A stretch of 6,947 nucleotides of DNA. Origin: Chloroflexota bacterium (lineage in GTDB: Bacteria > Chloroflexota > Limnocylindria > Limnocylindrales > CSP1-4). Position 1 is the stretch's first letter; every line of letters starts with the position of its first letter. The notes below the pieces were generated by a model, which was not told where the DNA came from, ran no database searches, and was given only the letters and a program-made list of their open reading frames with translations. This document shows, in pieces, positions 1 through 3,787 of this stretch. Location: positions 1 through 6,947 of the forward strand of contig JACQEF010000213.1 of assembly GCA_016200745.1 (NCBI GenBank). The letters run 5' to 3'. The position numbers and the translations under genes were made by a program.

Positions 1-280
1 CCGGCACTTCGGGCGGGGCCGTCTGTGCAGCGGGCGCAGCCGGCATGGCCGTTGCGAACGGCGTCGCAAACGGCGCCGGCGACTGGGTGCTCGTGAGCTG
101 CCGCGTCGCGTAGAGGCCGGTGCCGGGGATGCCGAGGGTCTGGCGGACGCCGCGCCGGCCAAAGGTCATCTTGGCGCCGCGCGGCCCGACCGACACGGAC
201 GGGCCGGACTTGGAGAGGTTGATCGTCACCCCTGGTGCAACCCGGACCCTCCGCCACAGGCGCGTATGCCAGCCGGCCAC
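1..280 (-). CDS. DUF4236 domain protein, C-terminal end beyond the left edge
   Basis: My translation from GTG 280 gives 93 codons without a stop, running off the left edge. Residues about 9-59 match the DUF4236 pattern: a basic start (LWRRVRVAPGV, 8-18), then INLSKSGPSVSVGPRGAK (20-37), then GRRGVRQTLGIPGTGLY (41-57). The PGV...NLSKSG...SVG.RGA....GRRG...T.GIPGTGL spacing is typical. Residues from about 62 are an Ala/Pro/Thr-rich low-complexity tail. The function of DUF4236 is not established; it is a small domain often at the N-terminus of longer proteins. The GTG follows the TAA of the HD gene directly (281-283), and AGAGG sits five bases upstream of it, so translational coupling is likely. 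GTG 229 is an alternative start but would remove the first third of the domain. Family call is firm; the start is fairly sure. Confidence 0.82.
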   Translation of the reverse strand, partial: MAGWHTRLWRRVRVAPGVTINLSKSGPSVSVGPRGAKMTFGRRGVRQTLGIPGTGLYATRQLTSTQSPAPFATPFATAMPAAPAAQTAPPEVP

Positions 281-841
281 TTATGCCTCTGCACCGTTGG
301 ACGGCAGGCACCGAGCCGGCCGGCTCCGAGACGGAGTATGGACGATGGTCACGCCGGGATTCCGGTCGCTCGTCCCTGCGAACGCCCGGACCAGCGCCTC
401 GTAGTACCAGATCACGTCAGCCCGTCCCGCGTTGAACCGGTTCCAGACATCGGCGCCCGACGAATGCACGTCCGCGACGATCGCCCTGGCGTTGTGGAGC
501 TTGTCCGAGGCGGAAACCAGGAGCACCGAAGCGCCCTCGTGCGCAATCCCGGCGATGTAGGCCTCCTTGCGCTCCCTCCACGGACCCTTCGCGCCTGCGT
601 CCGCGTCTGAGCACGCCTCGACGATCGCGAGCACCTTCGGTCCGAAGGCCGCCACCGCGGCCCTGGATCGATCGACGGGCTGGACATCCTCGATGGCGCC
701 GTGGAGAAGCGCGGCGATCGCCTCGTCCTCGGATGCGCCGTACTCGAGGGCGATCGCGCACGTGCCGAGCAGGTGGGAGAGGTAGGGGACGTCGGTCTTC
801 TTTCGCTTCTGCTTGGCGTGCATCCGTGCCGCAACGTCCAT
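281..841 (-). CDS. HD-domain protein of the RelA/SpoT/MESH1-like hydrolase type, with an altered HD motif
   Basis: The protein has 186 residues from ATG 841. The pattern KRKKTDVPYLSHLL (12-25), LLHGAIED (45-52) and SASDKLHNARAI (110-121) is that of single-domain HD proteins related to the (p)ppGpp hydrolase domain of SpoT and to MESH1, which remove pyrophosphate from (p)ppGpp using Mn2+. Metal ligands in that family are His, His-Asp and a later Asp. Here H23, H47 and D113 are present, as are E51 and D52, but the Asp of HD is Gly48 (codon at 698-700). PWRERKEAY (87-95) and WNRF...WYYEALVRAF also fit the family. The last 25 or so residues do not look conserved. No Shine-Dalgarno is visible at ATG 841, and homologues usually begin several residues earlier: the same frame upstream reads LYSERLLRA but lacks a start codon. 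ATG 872 would fit but is one base out of frame. No signal peptide, so cytoplasmic. Activity is doubtful; a decaying gene or a non-catalytic regulator is possible. Confidence 0.85.
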   Translation of the reverse strand: MDVAARMHAKQKRKKTDVPYLSHLLGTCAIALEYGASEDEAIAALLHGAIEDVQPVDRSRAAVAAFGPKVLAIVEACSDADAGAKGPWRERKEAYIAGIAHEGASVLLVSASDKLHNARAIVADVHSSGADVWNRFNAGRADVIWYYEALVRAFAGTSDRNPGVTIVHTPSRSRPARCLPSNGAEA

Positions 842-1060
842 CGCCCGCAGCAGACGTTCCGAGTAGAGCCATTCCGAACGCGGCGGCGTCGGCGGGTCGT
901 AATTGGAGACTTGCGCACGGCCTCGAGCAGGCCCGCGTCGAGGAGGGGCTGGAGATGCCGTAACGTCAAGCGCCGCCTGGCCCCATCGCCTTGCCCACGC
1001 TGGCCGTGCGTGTCGGCGCCTCGTCAGGAACCTTGACGCCGACTTCGTGGGAACGGCGGG
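842..1060 (-). other. Gap between the exported FN3 protein and the HD gene
   Basis: These 219 bases hold a terminator-like hairpin (1012-1043) and the unclear 5' end of the HD gene. One minus frame is open from a TGA near 1023 and contains, from TTG 969, a stretch reading TLRHLQPLLDAGLLEAVRKS. This resembles the end of a winged helix-turn-helix but then turns into an arginine-rich out-of-frame reading of the HD gene. It may be the remnant of an N-terminal domain or chance. I see no convincing promoter: TTGACG at 964-969 has no -10 hexamer at 16-18 bases. Confidence 0.45.
1012..1043 (-). terminator. Hairpin after the FN3 protein gene, candidate terminator
   Basis: On the minus strand GTCGGCG (1043-1037) pairs with CGCCGAC (1018-1012), seven perfect pairs. 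Inside, TCA and TGA add three more pairs around a seven-base loop, with a five-base bulge on one side. It begins 18 bases after the TAA at 1061-1063. There is no U-tract after it, so it may end transcription with Rho, protect the 3' end, or be inactive. Confidence 0.45.
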
Positions 1061-3289
1061 TTATCGCGCCTTTGCCGAGGCCTCGTTCGAGAACGGGCCC
1101 TCGCCGCTGGCGTTGACGGCGGTGATCTTGTAGAAGTAGGTCCTTCCCGAGACGGTGGTCGTGTCGCGGTAGCTTGTCGAACTGGCTGCGGCCGAGGTCA
1201 GGAACGTCTCGGCGCCCGAGGTCGTGCTCCGGTAGATGTTGTAGACGGAGATCGGGCTGCCGTTGCTCGCGGGGACGCTCCAGGTGAGTAGGATGCCCGG
1301 GAGCCTGCCCCTCGTGGCACTCAACGTGGGTGCACCCGGCGCACCCGCCGCACCCGTCACCGTGAGGGAGATGCTCGTCGAATGGGTCGCCGAGGTCCCG
1401 GTGCCGGTGACGCTGAGCGTGTAAGTCCCAGGTGCGGCAGTGCCCGCGTTGACCGTCAGGGTCGAGCTGGCGCCGGCGGTCACCGAGGTCGGGCTGAAGC
1501 TGGCCGCCGCGCCGGTCGGCAGGCCGGTCAGCGAGAGGCTCACGGTCTGGGCGGCACCGGAGGTGACGGCGGTCGAGATCGTGGACGTGCCCTGCGTGTT
1601 CGGGGCGAGCGAGAGGCTCGTCGGGTTCGCGCCGATGCTGAAGTCGTTGGCGACGGACGCCCCGCACCCGGGGAACTTGAAGGATGCGATCCAGGTGCTC
1701 CAGTTGAACGCCCCGGTCGTCTTCTCGTACTCGTTCGTGTACCAGAACGTGCAGTCATCGACCGGGTCGACGCTCATCGCGCTGTAATCGCCCCAGCGCG
1801 AGAGCCCGGATCCGGACTGCGAGCCGCCGCCCTGCTTGACGATCGTCTCGGCCGAGAGCGTCCCGAGCGCGTCGCCGGCCGTTCGGCCCGCATACGCGAT
1901 GAACGGGTGAAGGGTCGAGCTCGAGCCGCTGTAGCCGAGCGCGATGTCGCCCGCCTTGTCCATGGCGATGCTGCCCATCCAGCGATAGGTTGCGTCGGGC
2001 GCGTACGTGCCCTGCTGGAAGACCGTCGGCGTGGCGTTCGGGCTGCGCACCTCGTACCACCGCACGCCCACGCTTGAGCCGGCTGCTACGGAGTGGTTCA
2101 CGACGAGGGCCTCGTGGTCCCCGAAGTTCCGGTAGGCGAGGCGGTACATCAGCCGGTCGGCGAGCGAATCCAGCCTCTGCTTCGTCCCTGCCTGGGGGAT
2201 GCAGGTGCCGCCACCCCCGCAGGCAGCGCTGAAGGCAGCGACCGGGATGTTGGTCGGCCCGGTGAACGTCGTGTTCGCCGAATTCGCGAAGTCGACGTGG
2301 AACTTCCAGAGGTTGAGCGAGTTGGCCCCGAAGTTCATGAAGTAGTTCGGCGACCCGGCCGGCGGGGGTGTGGTCCCGTCGAGGTCGGACGGCAGGAGGC
2401 CACCGTAGGAAGTGCTCAACTGGAAGCATTGCTGGGTCGCCGCCTGGCCGGCGAGCATGGCGCTGCGGTCGAGGGCGCAGACCTTGCTCCCGGCGAAGGT
2501 GTTGCCGTTGAAGATGTTGTAGCTGACGTAGTAGCCGTCCGGCCAGACACCGAGCTTCGGGTAGTCATTGAACTGGGTCCCGTAGCTGAACGCGTAGCGG
2601 TTGTACGTGCCGGTCGCGTCCGAGGTCGTCGAAACGGCGACGCACTCCAAGTAGGGCGTCGTCGTGACCGAGAACTGGGTGAGGATCCAGCGGTTGGCGA
2701 GCTTGTCGTACTGGACGATCGGGTCGCCGTCGTTGTTGGCCTGGCAGCCGCCGCCGAAGCCGGACCAGATCGAGTTCCCGGCCTTCGGGAACCCCGCGAC
2801 GATTGCGCCGGTCGACTTGTTGAAGACGGCGAACGATTCGTTCACCCACTGGACGTACTGCGTCGCACCTACCGCCCCGTTCGTATCCGGGGGCGCGGCG
2901 TTGGGAGCGAAGCCGTAGTCACCGTTGCCGACCCCGGCGAAGCCGATCCCGGCAGTCGGCTGGCTCGGAGCGCTCGCGCTGGCCTGGAGCACACCGTCCG
3001 GCTGGTTCAGGGCGTTGCCCCTGTTCGGCAGCGGTCGGAGCGGCTTGTCCTTCTTGGCCATGTCCGACGACATCGAGGGCGCCGCGCCGGAGAGATCACG
3101 GACGGGCGCCGACACGTCCGAACGGACCGAACCGGACACCTCGACGGGTCCGACCGTATCGCCCTTGGTCCCGGCGAGGGCCGACGGCGCCGCGATGCCC
3201 GCGCCGAGCATCGAGGAACCGAGCGTCAGCGCGGCGACGATCGCGGCCGCGAATGAGCGCGGTCCGCGGTGGGACGATCGGAACGCCAC
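1061..3289 (-). CDS. Exported protein: cysteine-rich propeller-like body, Ig-like domain and fibronectin type III domain
   Basis: The protein has 742 residues from GTG 3289; the frame is open for 54 codons further upstream, but AGGAGG six bases before GTG 3289 decides the start and puts a signal peptide at the N-terminus. Residues 1-39 are a Sec signal (basic start, hydrophobic 15-37, cleavage after SALA). Residues about 40-120 are low complexity. The body, about 125-542, carries APPDTNGAVGATQYVQWVN, GFGGGCQANNDGDPIVQYD, YPKLGVWPDGYY and SRWGDYSAMSVDP. These occur in a poorly characterised group of secreted bacterial proteins that I take to be beta-propeller-like. All eight cysteines of the mature protein lie in this body (182, 216, 271, 288, 357, 363, 513, 542), which suggests disulfides outside the cell. 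Residues 549-646 are a Ser/Thr-rich Ig-like domain, and 651-742 a fibronectin type III domain (LLTWSVPASNGSPISVYNIY; TYFYKITAVNASGEGPFSNE). No wall-sorting signal, PEP-CTERM or terminal membrane segment follows. The role is unknown; extracellular binding is an inference. Confidence 0.88.
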   Translation of the reverse strand: MAFRSSHRGPRSFAAAIVAALTLGSSMLGAGIAAPSALAGTKGDTVGPVEVSGSVRSDVSAPVRDLSGAAPSMSSDMAKKDKPLRPLPNRGNALNQPDGVLQASASAPSQPTAGIGFAGVGNGDYGFAPNAAPPDTNGAVGATQYVQWVNESFAVFNKSTGAIVAGFPKAGNSIWSGFGGGCQANNDGDPIVQYDKLANRWILTQFSVTTTPYLECVAVSTTSDATGTYNRYAFSYGTQFNDYPKLGVWPDGYYVSYNIFNGNTFAGSKVCALDRSAMLAGQAATQQCFQLSTSYGGLLPSDLDGTTPPPAGSPNYFMNFGANSLNLWKFHVDFANSANTTFTGPTNIPVAAFSAACGGGGTCIPQAGTKQRLDSLADRLMYRLAYRNFGDHEALVVNHSVAAGSSVGVRWYEVRSPNATPTVFQQGTYAPDATYRWMGSIAMDKAGDIALGYSGSSSTLHPFIAYAGRTAGDALGTLSAETIVKQGGGSQSGSGLSRWGDYSAMSVDPVDDCTFWYTNEYEKTTGAFNWSTWIASFKFPGCGASVANDFSIGANPTSLSLAPNTQGTSTISTAVTSGAAQTVSLSLTGLPTGAAASFSPTSVTAGASSTLTVNAGTAAPGTYTLSVTGTGTSATHSTSISLTVTGAAGAPGAPTLSATRGRLPGILLTWSVPASNGSPISVYNIYRSTTSGAETFLTSAAASSTSYRDTTTVSGRTYFYKITAVNASGEGPFSNEASAKAR

Positions 3290-3295
3290 GTTGAG

Positions 3296-3301
3296 CCTCC
3301 T
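3296..3301 (-). promoter_or_regulatory. Shine-Dalgarno AGGAGG that sets the start at GTG 3289
   Basis: The minus strand reads AGGAGG, six bases (CTCAAC), then GTG. This is a full anti-16S match at ideal spacing, directly before the signal peptide. It outweighs the earlier in-frame start at 3451, whose extra residues are arginine-rich, and which lies upstream of the predicted transcription start. Confidence 0.88.
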
Positions 3302-3313
3302 GGACTGTTCTGG

Positions 3314-3346
3314 CGTGATGCCCGCGCCCGAGCGGCAGGCATGACG
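3314..3346 (-). other. 5'-UTR hairpin before the FN3 protein gene
   Basis: CGTGATGCC (3314-3322) and GGCATGACG (3338-3346) form a nine-base stem with one mismatch; inside it CGC and GCG can pair further. It lies 12 bases upstream of the Shine-Dalgarno, within the leader expected from the promoter at 3390-3418. It could affect mRNA stability or translation. It matches no riboswitch class that I recognise. Confidence 0.4.
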
Positions 3347-3389
3347 TGCACACCGTGACGCGACCGCACGGATCGCCGTCGACGACCTG

Positions 3390-3418
3390 CTTGTACCTCC
3401 AGCAGCAGGCCGTGTCAA
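3390..3418 (-). promoter_or_regulatory. Sigma70-type promoter for the FN3 protein gene
   Basis: On the minus strand a perfect -35 TTGACA (3418-3413) is followed after exactly 17 bases by TACAAG (3395-3390), which matches TATAAT at four of six positions including the first two bases. Transcription would start near 3383 and give a leader of about 94 bases to GTG 3289. It is the best promoter in the window and implies that this gene does not depend on read-through from the propeller gene. Confidence 0.65.
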
Positions 3419-3436
3419 TCGGTGCGGCGATGGACC

Positions 3437-3452
3437 GGTGCCCGGTCGCACC
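3437..3452. promoter_or_regulatory. GGTGC-N6-GCACC inverted repeat, candidate operator
   Basis: A perfect five-base inverted repeat with a six-base spacer (CCGGTC) lies 18 bases upstream of the -35 box at 3413-3418. A further GGTGC copy at 3421-3425 sits 16 bases from the first, so three half-site-like elements lie upstream of the promoter, where activators usually bind. Short repeats of this size also arise by chance in GC-rich DNA. Confidence 0.3.
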
Positions 3453-3569
3453 CACCTCCGGCAGGTGATCGGTTTCGCTGAAGGAACGGGCAGTTGTCAA
3501 TGGCTACGCAGAAGGCCCCCTGGTGGCCCACAACCGGACGTCGGCGAGCCGTCGGCCCCAGCCCTCGTT

Positions 3570-3599
3570 GGCTCCGTGCGGGACTCGAAGGAGTGAGCC
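3570..3599 (-). other. Compound hairpin in the gap
   Basis: GGCTC (3570-3574) pairs with GAGCC (3595-3599), and inside it ACTC and GAGT close a four-base loop (3583-3594), leaving an eight-base bulge. On the minus strand it includes TTCGAGT, which resembles a tRNA T-loop, but the closing stem of a T-arm is absent. It may be a structured leader or a small RNA element; no function can be assigned. Confidence 0.3.
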
Positions 3600-3724
3600 G
3601 TTGGGCGACGCTCGTGGACGTCGAGAACCCCAAACCCGCGTGCGGCACGGCTGCGGAATCTCGCGACTCAAGCGGTCTATGGGTTCGGACTCTTCGCATC
3701 ATCGGTTGTCTTCGCGACCTTCTC

Positions 3725-3751
3725 GGCCGGCCACACTGACAGAGGCCGACC
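3725..3751 (-). terminator. Hairpin after the propeller gene, candidate terminator
   Basis: GGTCGGCC (3751-3744) and GGCCGGCC (3732-3725) on the minus strand form an eight-base stem with one G-U pair and an 11-base loop, starting 37 bases after the stop codon of the propeller gene. A U-tract is absent, as is common in GC-rich genomes, so the assignment rests on position and stem strength. Confidence 0.45.
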
Positions 3752-3787
3752 GGGGCTTCGACTCCAGCGACCCAACCGCCAACCTCG

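Larger units (their letters stand above)
3290..3787 (-). other. Long gap between the two exported-protein genes
   Basis: About 500 bases without a convincing gene on either strand. Read on the minus strand it holds, in order: a hairpin after the propeller gene (3725-3751), about 125 bases in which I see nothing clear, a compound hairpin (3570-3599), a GGTGC/GCACC inverted repeat (3437-3452), a sigma70-like promoter (3390-3418), a 5'-UTR hairpin (3314-3346) and the ribosome binding site of the next gene. Short open frames on both strands show no recognisable domain, no family-like composition and no good ribosome binding site. Confidence 0.6.

Noticed and set aside
412..872. Alternative minus frames over the HD gene
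   Set aside because: They are arginine-rich shadows; the HD-family motifs occur only in the 281-841 frame. Only the short stretch from 969 to about 905 is kept as a weak finding.
2093..3256. Long plus-strand open frame of 387 codons opposite the FN3 protein gene
   Set aside because: It is arginine-, valine- and glutamate-rich with no domain, and it mirrors the codon structure of the real gene. Long antisense frames are usual in GC-rich DNA.
3290..3451. Upstream extension of the FN3 protein to a start at 3451
   Set aside because: The extra 54 residues are basic and low in hydrophobic content, would bury the signal peptide, and lie across the predicted promoter; AGGAGG at GTG 3289 is decisive.
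3495..3500. Second TTGACA on the minus strand
   Set aside because: No -10-like hexamer lies 16-18 bases downstream.
3583..3599. Possible tRNA T-arm (TTCGAGT)
   Set aside because: The five-base closing stem does not pair and no acceptor, D or anticodon arm can be found around it.
3494..3739. Small plus-strand or minus-strand genes in the gap, 81-95 codons
   Set aside because: Composition is arginine- and serine-rich without recognisable motifs, and no Shine-Dalgarno was found.
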